Source: an uncultured Gemmatimonadota bacterium
GTDB lineage: Bacteria > Gemmatimonadota > Gemmatimonadetes > Gemmatimonadales > Gemmatimonadaceae
Reading direction: 5' to 3'
DNA length: 39,713 bases
Assembly: GCA_946478895.1 (NCBI GenBank)
Contig: CAMLDY010000013.1
Coordinates: 1-39,713, forward strand
Shown here piece after piece: positions 23,670 through 33,122 of this stretch. Numbering within the stretch: the first letter of the stretch is position 1; each line of letters begins with the position of its first letter. The translations under genes and the position numbers were made by a program. The notes beneath the pieces are model-generated. The model was not told the origin of the DNA, did not search any database, and saw nothing but the letters and a program-made list of their open reading frames with translations.

Positions 23670-25226
23670 CTACTTGCCGATGGTCACGTCAGTCCAGCGC
23701 TGACCGTTGAAGACGGCGGGCACCTTGAAGCCGTGGATCCAGGGCTGCACCGCGTACATGTCCTTGTAGAAGAACAGGTAGATCATGGGAGCGTCGTTGA
23801 GCTGGAGCGCGTCGGCCTGCTTATAGAGGTCGTTGCGCTTCGACTCGTCCTGCTCGCGGTGCGCCTGATCGACGAGCGCGTCGAACTTCGGATTCGAGTA
23901 GAACGACACGTTGCCGCCGGCGCCCTTGTTCCTGCTGTGCAGCAGCGGATACAAGAAGTTTTCGGCGTCGGGGTAGTCGGCCCACCATTCCTTGAGGGTG
24001 AGATCGGCCTGGCCGTTGCGCGCCGCTTCGCGCACTGACGATGCGTCGCGCTGCCTGATGGTCGCGCGAATGCCGGCTTCGGCGAGATTTGCCTGGATCG
24101 CCTGGGAAAGGCGCGGCGACTGGTCGGTCGTCGCTGCCCACAGCTCGACGTCGATGCCGTTGGGATGTCCGGCCGCGGCGAGGAGTTGCTTCGCTTTCGC
24201 TACATCGTGCCCATAAGGTTTGCGATTCGCATCGGCGCCACCGAGGCTCGGCGGAACGACGCCGGCGGCGACGCTGCCGCGGCCTGCCATCACGGCATCG
24301 AGGATGGTGCTGACATCGACGGCGTAGTTGAGCGCCTGCCGGACGCGCACATCCTTGAGTGGACCGCGGGTAGTATTGATCGCGACGTACCAGAAGCGGA
24401 GCGCGGGCGCGGAGGAGAGGAGTTTGTTCTTGTCGGGATCCGCCTGCCACGATTTACCGGTTTCGTCTGGCACCGTCAGCACGTCGACGTTGCCCGCCTC
24501 GAACTCGGCGGTGGCGGTGCTCATCTCGGGGATGATGCGCGCCATGAGCGAATCCGTCTTGGGCGGGCCGTCGAAGTAATCGGCATTCCTTGCGAATTTG
24601 AGATAGTCGTCGTGCCGCCACTCGACGAACTTCCACGGACCGGTGCCGACGGGCTTCTGGCCGAAATCGGAGCCGGCGTTGGGTGGAACGATCATTGTGA
24701 CCGGCATCGCCAGCATTTTCGGGAAGATGGCGAGGGGCTCCTTGAGGGTGATCACGACGGTGGTGTCATTCGGCGCGGCGAGGCCGGTTATGGTCTGGCC
24801 TTTACTGGCGGCGTAGTCCTCGGCGCCCTTGATGGGATAAAGTGGCCAACCACGGCCTCCCTTCGTCTTAGGATCGAGGACCCGCTGGAAGGTGGAGACC
24901 ACGTTTTTCGATGTGAACGGCTGGCCGTCGTGGAACTTGACTCCCGAGCGCAGATGGAAGGTGTAGGTCAGTCCGTCGGGGCTTACTTCCCACGATTTTG
25001 CGAGTCCCGGGACGACCTGGGCGTCGGGTGTAAAGCGCGTCAGGCCGTCGAAGATGTAGGAGACGGCGCGTCCGGTCGGAACATCGGTGGAGAGTGCGGG
25101 GTCCATCGATCGCGGGTCGTACGTATCCCTGGAATCGATGAGTGTCTTGCGTTGAGGAGCCGATGATTCACCACCGCCACCACAGCTCAGAATCGCGGGT
25201 AATACGAGGAGGAAGAGTCGCCGCAT
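23670..25226 (-). CDS. peptide ABC transporter substrate-binding lipoprotein
   Basis: A 518-residue protein from ATG 25226. The signal MRRLFLLVLPAILSCGGGG has a lipobox with Cys 15 and a glycine linker, so it is lipid-anchored on the periplasmic side. The SBP family 5 body is clear: DPRSMDPALSTD, YIFDGLTRFTPDAQVVPGLAKSWEVS, TYTFHLRSGVKFHDGQPFTSKNVVSTFQRV, GTGPWKFVEW, and VRQALNYAVD. It binds peptides or similar ligands and delivers them to the adjacent DppB-type permease. The frame continues 23 codons upstream, but these lack signal features. Divergent from the small membrane protein gene at 25297 with a 70-bp gap that must hold both promoters. Confidence 0.93.
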   Translation of the reverse strand: MRRLFLLVLPAILSCGGGGESSAPQRKTLIDSRDTYDPRSMDPALSTDVPTGRAVSYIFDGLTRFTPDAQVVPGLAKSWEVSPDGLTYTFHLRSGVKFHDGQPFTSKNVVSTFQRVLDPKTKGGRGWPLYPIKGAEDYAASKGQTITGLAAPNDTTVVITLKEPLAIFPKMLAMPVTMIVPPNAGSDFGQKPVGTGPWKFVEWRHDDYLKFARNADYFDGPPKTDSLMARIIPEMSTATAEFEAGNVDVLTVPDETGKSWQADPDKNKLLSSAPALRFWYVAINTTRGPLKDVRVRQALNYAVDVSTILDAVMAGRGSVAAGVVPPSLGGADANRKPYGHDVAKAKQLLAAAGHPNGIDVELWAATTDQSPRLSQAIQANLAEAGIRATIRQRDASSVREAARNGQADLTLKEWWADYPDAENFLYPLLHSRNKGAGGNVSFYSNPKFDALVDQAHREQDESKRNDLYKQADALQLNDAPMIYLFFYKDMYAVQPWIHGFKVPAVFNGQRWTDVTIGK

Positions 25227-25296
25227 GGTGTGCTCTGACGGTTGACATGAAGGGGCGAAATACGAGAACTTTCGCGCACCCGAAATAGGCCTCACC

Positions 25297-25569
25297 GTGA
25301 GCGCAGAATACTATTATCGCCGCCGACTGGGCGCCAAGGATCTGATGCCCGCGATCGGCGTCGGTATCGCCGCCGGTTTGGCCGGTTTTTACGTTGTGCA
25401 ACTCTTAATCCAGCGCACGCCACTCGTTCCACAGGGCGAGCTGCCGCGCGCGCCGACGAATCCGCCGCGCAGAATGCTCGGCGACCGTACCGAGCCGGAG
25501 ACGGAGACGCACTACGCTCGCGAGCTGCCGGCGGGCCGACCACCGGGCGCTGGCGCGCTGCACGAGTGA
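25297..25569 (+). CDS. small single-pass membrane protein
   Basis: A 90-residue protein from GTG 25297. One hydrophobic helix at about 17-37 (LMPAIGVGIAAGLAGFYVVQLL) follows a basic, tyrosine-rich start (YYYRRR). The C-terminal 50 residues are Pro/Arg/Glu-rich and probably disordered. I recognise no family. Its TGA overlaps the GTG of the TamA-like gene (GTGA at 25566-25569), so it is translationally coupled to the outer-membrane assembly genes. It might be an inner-membrane accessory of that system, but only the position supports this. The positive-inside rule suggests a cytoplasmic N-terminus. Confidence 0.6.
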   Translation: MSAEYYYRRRLGAKDLMPAIGVGIAAGLAGFYVVQLLIQRTPLVPQGELPRAPTNPPRRMLGDRTEPETETHYARELPAGRPPGAGALHE

Positions 25570-27839
25570 GGTCAACCCGGGTACGCCTCGGGGCATCCAC
25601 TGCAGTAGCGTTCTTCGCAGCTTTTTTCGGAGTCAGCAGCGCCCGCGCGCAGGACATCGAATGCCAGCGCGGCGACCTGGAAGTGATGCGTCTCGAGTTC
25701 GTGGGCAACACCGCCTTCTCGGACGCGGAGCTCGCCAAAACCATCGTCACCACTCCGTCGTCGTTCACCCGACGGTTCCTGCACCTGCCCTTCTCGGTCA
25801 AGCACTGCCTGGACAGGGCCGAGCTCCCTAACGATCGCGCGCGGCTGATAATCTTTTACCGGCGTCGGGGGTATCCACAGGTGACCGTAGATACCGCCGT
25901 CGATGTGCTGGCCCCCGGGGCGGTAGGGGTGAGATTCACCATTCACGAGGGGCCGCCGATGATACTGAGGTCCTTCGTGGTGCGCGGACTCGATTCGGTG
26001 CCGGAAAAATCACGAATCATCCGCGACCTTCCTCCACGCGAAGGCGGACGATTCGACCGCTTTGCAATCGACGCCGCCGCCGACACGGTGCGGCAGCGGC
26101 TGCACAACAACGGCTATCCGAGGGGCGACGCCGACAACAGCTTCCAGGTCGACGACGCCGCGCTGAGCGCGTGGGATACGCTGTACGTGACGGCGGGGCC
26201 GAGGTCGAGCATTGGATCGATCCAGATCCACGTCACGCCGCTCGCCGGAAAGAAGCAGCAGATTCCGACGAAAGTCGTGCGGCGGATCATGGGTCTCGAC
26301 TCCGGGCAGCTGTATCGCGAGAGCGAGATCGTCGATGCACAGCGCGCGCTGTACCAGACCGAAGCGTACCAGCACGTGTCGATCACGCCGGACTCGGGCG
26401 CGGATTCGCTGATCACGCTGTACGCGGATCTCGCCGAAGCGACGATGCACGCCGCGCGACTGGGAGCCGGTTACGGCACGCTGGATTGTTTCCGGCTCAC
26501 CGGCGAGTACACCGACTTCAATTTTCTGAATGGCGCGCGGCGTCTCGACGTCAACACTCGCGTCTCCAAGATCGGCATTGGCCGTCCACTCGACGGCGCG
26601 CCGGGACTTTGTCCGGCGGCGCGAAAGGACGTCTTCAGCAACAGGCTGAACTATTACGTCGGCGCCACGCTGCGACAGCCGCTCTTCCTCGGCCTGCGCA
26701 CGGTACCGACGCTGACCGTGTACAGCCAGCGCGTGTCGGAGTACAACGCGTACGTGAGGACGACGTCGATCGGAGGCGTCGCTTCGCTCATCTGGCGCGG
26801 ATTGACGCGCACGCCGGTCACTGCGGCGTACTCCATGGATTTGGGCAGAACGGAAGCGCAGCCGGCTCTCTTTTGCGCTGTGTTCAACCTCTGCGAGGCG
26901 GCCGAGCGTGACCGGATTCAGCGGACGCAGCAGCTCGCGATTCTGAGTCTCGCCGTTACCAAGGACAACTCGAACAACCTCTTATCCCCGACGCGGGGCT
27001 CGATCGTGAGGCTGGAGGCCCGGCATTCGTCGCCGGCGATTCTGTCGAACAAGGATCTCCAGTTCAACAAGGTGCTCGGCGATGCGGCGCGGTACATCAG
27101 CGTTGGCGGGGGGAACGTGCTGGCGCTGCGGATTCGGGGTGGGAGCGTGTTCGGCCGGAACGTCGCATCGGCGACCGCGTTCATTCCGCCGCAAGAGCGC
27201 CTGTATGCGGGTGGTCCGACGACGGTGCGCGGATTCTCGCAGAACGAGTTGGGATCGGTGATCTATGTTGCCAACAGCTACCAGCTCTTTCAATCGGTGG
27301 ATACGGCTGGCAACCCCGACATTGTCGTGCGCCAGGCTCTGAACGACAGCGGCTTTAAGCGCATCGTGCCTGTGGGCGGAAATTCACTCGTGGTCGGAAA
27401 CATCGAGCTTCGCTTGCGGAGCCCATTCCTCCCCGATCTTCTCCAATGGACTGTTTTCACCGATGCCGGGGAGGTGTGGAATCGCGGCACACCCGAGGTG
27501 AGTCAGGTGAAATTGAAGGTCACTCCGGGACTTCAGGTCACGGCGTTCACCCCAGTGGGGCCGGTGCGTATCGCGGTTGGTTACAACCCGTACCAGCGGC
27601 CGAAAGGCCCGATTTATTTCGAGGCGACGGACCTGATCGGGGCGCCACTGCTCTGCGTGAGTCCGAATAACGAAATACCGGCGCAAGTCGAGTACGACGA
27701 CCCGACATCTCCGAACCGGAAGGTCATCAAGGTCACGCAGGATCCGGGGTATTCGTGTCTGGGGTCTTACCGACCGGCAAAGGACAACAGCTTTCGCAGC
27801 AAGCTTACCTTCAGCTTCGCGATCGGACAGGCGTTCTAG
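25566..27839 (+). CDS. Omp85-family outer-membrane protein, TamA/BamA-like
   Basis: A 757-residue protein from GTG 25566. A signal peptide (ASTAVAFFAAFFGVSSARAQD, cut near 29) is followed by POTRA-like repeats: LEVMRLEFVGNTAFSDAELAK, then GPPMILRSFVVRGLDSVPE, then a third module near SSIGSIQIHVTPL with LYRESEIVDAQRALYQTEAYQHVSI. From about 300 to the end is a 16-strand-type Omp85 barrel, with the conserved LYAGGPTTVRGFSQNELG (L6 loop VRGF) and a terminal strand ending in Phe (SFAIGQAF). Such proteins insert or translocate outer-membrane proteins. The adjacent TamB-like gene, 6 bp on, favours a TamA-like role over housekeeping BamA. Several Cys residues occur in the barrel domain. Confidence 0.88.
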   Translation: MRSTRVRLGASTAVAFFAAFFGVSSARAQDIECQRGDLEVMRLEFVGNTAFSDAELAKTIVTTPSSFTRRFLHLPFSVKHCLDRAELPNDRARLIIFYRRRGYPQVTVDTAVDVLAPGAVGVRFTIHEGPPMILRSFVVRGLDSVPEKSRIIRDLPPREGGRFDRFAIDAAADTVRQRLHNNGYPRGDADNSFQVDDAALSAWDTLYVTAGPRSSIGSIQIHVTPLAGKKQQIPTKVVRRIMGLDSGQLYRESEIVDAQRALYQTEAYQHVSITPDSGADSLITLYADLAEATMHAARLGAGYGTLDCFRLTGEYTDFNFLNGARRLDVNTRVSKIGIGRPLDGAPGLCPAARKDVFSNRLNYYVGATLRQPLFLGLRTVPTLTVYSQRVSEYNAYVRTTSIGGVASLIWRGLTRTPVTAAYSMDLGRTEAQPALFCAVFNLCEAAERDRIQRTQQLAILSLAVTKDNSNNLLSPTRGSIVRLEARHSSPAILSNKDLQFNKVLGDAARYISVGGGNVLALRIRGGSVFGRNVASATAFIPPQERLYAGGPTTVRGFSQNELGSVIYVANSYQLFQSVDTAGNPDIVVRQALNDSGFKRIVPVGGNSLVVGNIELRLRSPFLPDLLQWTVFTDAGEVWNRGTPEVSQVKLKVTPGLQVTAFTPVGPVRIAVGYNPYQRPKGPIYFEATDLIGAPLLCVSPNNEIPAQVEYDDPTSPNRKVIKVTQDPGYSCLGSYRPAKDNSFRSKLTFSFAIGQAF

Positions 27840-27845
27840 CGTCCC

Positions 27846-30800
27846 ATGACCCGCCGTCTCCGCATCGTGATCGGAAGCGCCGTCATTCTCGTCGGCCTGC
27901 TCGTGATCCTCATCCTCAGCTTCATCGGTGTCACCCACACCGGCTTCGGACGCAACCGCGTGCGCAGCATGGTCATGACCATGCTCGAGGGGAAGGTCAA
28001 AGGCAAAGTCTACATCGGGCACATCACGGGCGGTTTCTTCAACACCGTCACCATCGACTCCGTCGAGATCCGCGACGATCAGGACTCGGTGTTCTTTGCG
28101 TCGGGGCCGATCACGGTCAAGTACGATCCGCGCGATCTCTTCGACCGGCGCATCCTCTTCAGCTTCGCCGAGGCGCAGCATCCGGTGGTGCATTTGCGGC
28201 AGCACGCGAACGGGGAATGGAACTGGCGGCGCATTTTTCCGGCGGGCGTCGAGAAGCAGCAGCGCAACAAGCGGGGCTTCGGACAATACATCGTGATCGA
28301 TTCGTCGGTGATCCACGACGCGACGTTCACCCTCACGCTGCCGTGGCATCCGCCCGACACCCTGCGCGGCGCGAAGCTCGATAGCGCGATCAGGTATGAT
28401 CTGACGCGCAGCGATCACGAGATCAGACGCACCGCGGAAGGTTTCGCCCGCACCTGGCGGTGGACCAACGCGCAGGCGAACCTCGGCCAGGCGCGAATCG
28501 CCGACCCCGACACGGTCGGTCGACTGATCAGAATCCGGCAGCTCAGCTTCACGGAAAACGATCCGCCGTTCAAGTTCCGCAACGTCGTCGGTACCGTGCT
28601 CAACCTCGGCGATTCGGTTTTCGTCGACAGCGATCACTTCGACCTGCCGGGATCGACGGGCAAGGCGCACGGGAGCATCGTGTGGGGCAGCGATCTGCCG
28701 GTGCGTTACTACCTGCACATCATCGGCGATTCGGTGTCACTCGCCGATGTGGCCTGGGTGTATCCAACCCTGCCGACGACCGGCGGCGGCAGGATGAAGC
28801 TCGACATCCGCAGCCAGCGCAATCCCAAATTCCTCGACTACATCCTGACGGACATGGATGTGCGAACCACGCGCTCGCACCTGCTCGGGGACATGACCTT
28901 CGGCACCGGGGGGCCCGTGCTGGTCGTGAAGAATGTCGAGATGCAGGCGGCGCCGATGAACTTCGATCTGCTGCGCACCCTGAACGGCAAGAAATTCCCG
29001 TACGACTGGCAGGGCGACATCACCGGCACAGTGAGAGCGTCGGGCGGACCGCTCAATCATTTCCAGGTGGAAGACGCATCGCTGCTGTTCGACGATGCGC
29101 ACGTGCCCGGCGCGGTCAGCGAGGCGCGGGGCAACGGGGAGCTCGACATCCTGTTCCCGGCATTCACCGCATTCCACAGCTTCAACGTCGACGTCGCGAC
29201 GCTCGATCTTCGGACCCTCCAGTACCTGAATCCGCTCTTTCCGAAAATCAAAGGCACGGTCTCCGGCACGGCGACGCTGGACTCCTCGTGGCTCGACGTG
29301 CGATTCAGGAACGCGGACCTGCTGCACCACGATGGCGCACTCCCAATGTCACACGTGACCGGGAACGGCCGGGTGACGTGGGGGGAGAAGTATCTGACTT
29401 ACGATCTCGCGCTTCAGACGTTGCCGCTGTCGTTCACGACGCTGTCGCACTCGTATCCGCTGATGCCGCTGCGCGGGAGCTACACGGGGCCGGTCCAGGT
29501 GAAGGGTACGTCGCCCAATCTGCTCGTCAACGCATCGCTGACGGGGCCGGCGGGCAGCTTCGCATATAATGGTATCGTCGACGCCGATCCGCTCGAGTAC
29601 GGCGCGCGCGGCAGAGTCACGACGACGGGCCTCGATCTTCGCACGCTGCTCGAGAGTCCGAGCGTCCCGCGCACCCAGCTCACTGGCCAGTACGACCTCG
29701 ACGTGCGCGGCGCCGACCTCGCCAGTCTCTCGGGACGCGCGGTAGCGTCGATCGAAAAGTCCACGCTCGGCGGATTTCAGGTCGATCCGTCCGTGGCGAG
29801 ATTGCACTTTGCTGATGGGGTCGCGACCGTCGATACCCTCGCGCTGAACGCGAGCGGATTGCGCGCCAGTGCGGCGGGTACGTTCGGGCTGAGCGGTACC
29901 CACACCGGCTCGCTCAAGTTCGAGGCGGTGATGGATTCGCTGTCGAGATTGCGGGCGCTGGTGCCATCGCTCGCCGACGTCCCGCAGATCGATTCGCTCC
30001 ACGGCAGAGCGCAGCTCACGGGCGAGCTCACCGGCAGCGCCGAGCACATGTCGTTGAACGGGATCATCCGCGGCAACGACATCAGGCTGGGTCAGCGCAG
30101 CGTCGAGAGCGTGCGCGGCACGGTGCTGCTCGCCGACGTCACCAAGCAGCCGACGGGATCGTTCATCTTTGGCGCCGACACGGTAGATCTCGGCGCCGTT
30201 GGATTCAACAGCATTCGCGCATCGGTTGCGCTCGCCTCTCCGACGTCGGGACACTTCAGCGCATCGCTGCTGAGCGAGAGCGGAGTGCAGAGCGATCTGG
30301 CCGGCAACATCACCCGCGCTCAGGACACGACGATCATCCGGCTGGACAGCGCCGCGGTGGATGTCGATGCCGACAACAGGTATCGGCTGCAGGCGCCGAC
30401 GCGGGTAGTGTCGTCGAAGGGATTCCTGACGCTCGACTCACTGATCCTCCAACACAGCAGCAAGGCGAAGCTGATCGTCGAGAACGTTCTGCTAAAGGGA
30501 GATTCGATCGGCGGACACGTTCGCACCGACAGCGTCGACATGCGGCTGTTCCGGGCGTTCGTGCCCGGGCTGGTAGATGCACGCGGCGCGATCGTGGCCG
30601 ACGTCGAGGTGCGCGGGAACATCAAGCAGCCGAGGCTATTCGGTCAGATCTCGCTCGCCGATGGGACCGCGGCTTTTTCCAACCTCGGCACGCGATTCAA
30701 CAAGATCCGCGCGGACATCGCGCTGTCGGGCGACAGCGTGCACATCAAACAGCTCTCGGCGGAGACCGTCAAGGAGCGGCGCGGCTCGATGAATCTGACG

Positions 30801-32021
30801 GGGAGCGTGAGCTTCGAGCACTACGACAATCCGTCGTTCTCGCTGGTTGCCAACCTGTCGAACTTCCACGCGATCGACAAACCCGGGCTCGCCTCGCTCG
30901 ACATCTCGACGGGTCCCGCGATTACGCTGACGGGGTCGACGCAGGATGCGGTGATGCGGGGCACCGTGGTAGTCGATCGCGGCTCGATCTACATCCCCGA
31001 AGTCGCGAAGAAGCGGGTCATCGATCTCGAGGATCCGGAATTCCTGAGCGCTGTCGATACATTGTTGTCGCAGAATCGGGAAGTGATGCCGCGCGCGCCG
31101 AAAGCCGTGGCGCGCAATCTCCGGCTCGAGAATCTGGATGTCGACATCGGTTCCGACGTGTGGCTGCGCTCTACCGAAGCGAACATCAAGCTGAGCGGAT
31201 TGCTCAACGTGACTCTGGCGCCGCCGAATCCGGGCGAGCCGCCGCGACTGGCGCTGGAGGGAACCCTCGGCGCGGATCGCGGGACGTATCGACTGAACCT
31301 CGTCGACCCGTTCATCCAGCCGACCTTCGATGTACAAAGCGGAACGCTGCAGTTCTTCGGAACGTCCGATCTCGATCCCGGTCTCGACATTCGCGCCATT
31401 CACACCGTGCGGCAGCCCGGGGGCGGCAGCGCGAACGGACGTGACGTCAGAGTCGAGGTCGACATCACCGGCTTCCTGTCGCATCCGCAGCTGGCGCTGA
31501 GAAATCCTGATAATCTTCCGCTCTCCGAGAGCGACTTGTTGAGTTACCTGGTGACGGGGCAGCCGGCGGTCGGTCTCGACAACGCCGGAACTTCGGCTCT
31601 CGCGCGCGGACTCGGTCTCAGGACGCTCGGAAATCTGCTGGTGAGCGCGGTACCGCAGAACGTGCTCGACTATGTGGAGCTCCAGACGGCGGCTCCGGGA
31701 ACTACGGACGCGAGTCAGAGCGCAACGAATCCAGGCTACTATGGATTGCTCAACACCCGCGCGGTGCTGGGAAAGCAGCTTGGCAGCCGCTGGTTCCTGG
31801 GCTTGAGCACCGGGTTATGCTTCGTGAACTCGGCGGCGTTCAAGGAAAATCTCGGGCTGCAGCTCGAGTACAGATTCAACTCGTTGTACAGCGCGCAGGC
31901 AGCGATCGAGCCTGGGTCGAGCAGCACGCGATGCGACCGGACGGGGAGCCAGCCTTTGACTCCTACGACCCAGACTCCACCCCAGCTCGGGTTCGACCTG
32001 TTTCGGAACTGGCGTTTCTAA
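27846..32021 (+). CDS. tamB: translocation and assembly module protein TamB-like
   Basis: A 1391-residue protein from ATG 27846. One N-terminal membrane helix (about 8-30, IVIGSAVILVGLLVILILSFIGV) anchors it in the inner membrane. The long middle is repetitive beta-strand-rich sequence typical of AsmA/TamB bridge proteins. The C-terminal DUF490/TamB domain is clear from about 1090: LEGTLGADRGTYRLNLV, FDVQSGTLQFFGTSDLDPGLDIRA, VRVEVDITGFLSHPQLALRN, LSESDLLSYLVTGQP, and a final barrel-like strand ending in NWRF. TamB-like proteins form hydrophobic grooves across the periplasm and support outer-membrane protein insertion and lipid transport. Directly downstream of its Omp85 partner, 6 bp away. 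Size and layout are normal for the family. Confidence 0.92.
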   Translation: MTRRLRIVIGSAVILVGLLVILILSFIGVTHTGFGRNRVRSMVMTMLEGKVKGKVYIGHITGGFFNTVTIDSVEIRDDQDSVFFASGPITVKYDPRDLFDRRILFSFAEAQHPVVHLRQHANGEWNWRRIFPAGVEKQQRNKRGFGQYIVIDSSVIHDATFTLTLPWHPPDTLRGAKLDSAIRYDLTRSDHEIRRTAEGFARTWRWTNAQANLGQARIADPDTVGRLIRIRQLSFTENDPPFKFRNVVGTVLNLGDSVFVDSDHFDLPGSTGKAHGSIVWGSDLPVRYYLHIIGDSVSLADVAWVYPTLPTTGGGRMKLDIRSQRNPKFLDYILTDMDVRTTRSHLLGDMTFGTGGPVLVVKNVEMQAAPMNFDLLRTLNGKKFPYDWQGDITGTVRASGGPLNHFQVEDASLLFDDAHVPGAVSEARGNGELDILFPAFTAFHSFNVDVATLDLRTLQYLNPLFPKIKGTVSGTATLDSSWLDVRFRNADLLHHDGALPMSHVTGNGRVTWGEKYLTYDLALQTLPLSFTTLSHSYPLMPLRGSYTGPVQVKGTSPNLLVNASLTGPAGSFAYNGIVDADPLEYGARGRVTTTGLDLRTLLESPSVPRTQLTGQYDLDVRGADLASLSGRAVASIEKSTLGGFQVDPSVARLHFADGVATVDTLALNASGLRASAAGTFGLSGTHTGSLKFEAVMDSLSRLRALVPSLADVPQIDSLHGRAQLTGELTGSAEHMSLNGIIRGNDIRLGQRSVESVRGTVLLADVTKQPTGSFIFGADTVDLGAVGFNSIRASVALASPTSGHFSASLLSESGVQSDLAGNITRAQDTTIIRLDSAAVDVDADNRYRLQAPTRVVSSKGFLTLDSLILQHSSKAKLIVENVLLKGDSIGGHVRTDSVDMRLFRAFVPGLVDARGAIVADVEVRGNIKQPRLFGQISLADGTAAFSNLGTRFNKIRADIALSGDSVHIKQLSAETVKERRGSMNLTGSVSFEHYDNPSFSLVANLSNFHAIDKPGLASLDISTGPAITLTGSTQDAVMRGTVVVDRGSIYIPEVAKKRVIDLEDPEFLSAVDTLLSQNREVMPRAPKAVARNLRLENLDVDIGSDVWLRSTEANIKLSGLLNVTLAPPNPGEPPRLALEGTLGADRGTYRLNLVDPFIQPTFDVQSGTLQFFGTSDLDPGLDIRAIHTVRQPGGGSANGRDVRVEVDITGFLSHPQLALRNPDNLPLSESDLLSYLVTGQPAVGLDNAGTSALARGLGLRTLGNLLVSAVPQNVLDYVELQTAAPGTTDASQSATNPGYYGLLNTRAVLGKQLGSRWFLGLSTGLCFVNSAAFKENLGLQLEYRFNSLYSAQAAIEPGSSSTRCDRTGSQPLTPTTQTPPQLGFDLFRNWRF

Positions 32022-32043
32022 CTGACTGCTGGCTCGTCAGTTA
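32019..32043 (+). terminator. possible weak hairpin at the tamB end
   Basis: TAACTGAC (32019-32026) and GTCAGTTA (32036-32043) form a perfect 8-bp stem with a 9-nt loop, beginning at the tamB stop codon. No T run follows, so intrinsic termination is uncertain. Confidence 0.35.
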
Positions 32044-32084
32044 AGCATCGTGGTTTCCCCGGCACTGACTCAACTGCTAGAGTA

Positions 32085-32303
32085 ATGGCGAACAAACTGC
32101 GCGAAAAGGATCTGATGATGTGTCGCTCCTGCGGTAACGAGGAGCGCGCATCCGAAGGCTATCCGTGCGCTGATTGCGGGACATTCGTCTGCATCATCTG
32201 CAATTTTCGCGGTGTCACTCTTTGCAAGTCATGCCGAGCAAAACGACCCGAGCCACCTCTGACGCCAGACAAGTCGACCAAGATCGATTGGCCGGAGCAT
32301 TGA
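32085..32303 (+). CDS. small four-knuckle zinc-ribbon protein
   Basis: A 72-residue protein from ATG 32085. Four CxxC knuckles (Cys 13/16, 28/31, 36/39, 47/50) within 38 residues should bind two zinc ions in an interleaved ribbon or treble-clef-like fold. A short basic start and a Pro/Lys-rich tail flank it. I recognise no named family; roles could include RNA, DNA or protein binding. Its TGA (32301-32303) overlaps a TTG at 32300 that starts the NlpC/P60 gene in another frame, so the two are probably translated together. The gene begins 64 bp after tamB. Confidence 0.7.
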   Translation: MANKLREKDLMMCRSCGNEERASEGYPCADCGTFVCIICNFRGVTLCKSCRAKRPEPPLTPDKSTKIDWPEH

Positions 32304-33076
32304 GCGAGCACGTAACGGCGATCGCAGCGATCGCGCCGATGCTTTGCGAGCCGGATGTAAGAACAACCCAGGTATCACAGCTTCTGCACGGTCACATCGC
32401 GCTGGTGGTCGAGCGGAAGGGGCTGTGGCTGCACATCAAAGGCGCCGACGGTTATCCGGGCTGGGTACACCAGGGCTATGTGGTGACGGTGCCGGAGCCG
32501 GTGCCGCCGTTGTCGGAGACGGGCTGGAACGATCCTCGTCCGCTCTCGCTCGGCTGCACGGTGCGTGACGAGCACAACGCGACCCGCAAGCTTCCGCTCG
32601 GTGCGCTGGTGACGGTGGGCCAGGAACGCGTCGGCGGGCTGGCGATGACGCTCGCGGAGCGGCGCGAATCATTTCCGTCGAAGGCGGACTCGATCACCGC
32701 ATCGGCGATGACTTACTTCGAGGGGACATCCTACGAGTGGGGTGGAGTCACGCCCTGGGGCTGCGATTGCTCAGGCCTCGTATCGAGCTCGTTTCATCTG
32801 CACGGGGTGCAGGTCCCACGCGACGCATGGATGCAGGCGATGGCCGGCGCGCCGGTGGCGTCGATGAAGGAGCTACAGCCGGCGGACCTGCTGTTCTTCT
32901 CCGACGAGCCCGACGGGAGGATCACCCACGTCGCGATCTCGCTGGGCGGGACGAGTGTCGTGCACCTCGCGCTCGGGCGAGGAGGCTACGCGGTCGACGA
33001 TCTTGCCAGCGGGGACGAATACACATCGCTGCTCATGCAACGGTTTCGGTTCGCGAGAAGGATTCTGGGCGATTGA
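32300..33076 (+). CDS. NlpC/P60 (C40) family peptidase with SH3-like N-terminus
   Basis: About 258 residues if started at TTG 32300 (TTGA overlap with the zinc-ribbon gene); TTG 32288 is an alternative, and the frame extends upstream inside the ribbon gene without support. The N-terminal half (LLHGHIALVVERKGLWLHIKGADGYPGWVHQGYV) is an SH3b-like module, and a second one follows. The C-terminal catalytic domain has WGCDCSGLVSS (nucleophile Cys), DLLFFSDEPDGRITHVAISLG (His) and VVHLAL (third polar residue). The domain order matches gamma-D-Glu-DAP endopeptidases that trim murein peptides. No signal peptide is visible, which points to cytosolic recycling of imported peptides (compare the Mpl pathway in this window) or a mis-set start. 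Confidence 0.85.
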   Translation: MSEHVTAIAAIAPMLCEPDVRTTQVSQLLHGHIALVVERKGLWLHIKGADGYPGWVHQGYVVTVPEPVPPLSETGWNDPRPLSLGCTVRDEHNATRKLPLGALVTVGQERVGGLAMTLAERRESFPSKADSITASAMTYFEGTSYEWGGVTPWGCDCSGLVSSSFHLHGVQVPRDAWMQAMAGAPVASMKELQPADLLFFSDEPDGRITHVAISLGGTSVVHLALGRGGYAVDDLASGDEYTSLLMQRFRFARRILGD

Positions 33077-33122
33077 ATCGCGGCCTGTCCACAGTGGTCC
33101 TGGCCCCGCTATCCGCAGGACC

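Noticed and set aside
27384..28718. A 444-codon open frame antisense to the TamA/TamB-like genes
   Set aside because: Charged, low-complexity translation; the sense strand has recognisable Omp85 and TamB features.
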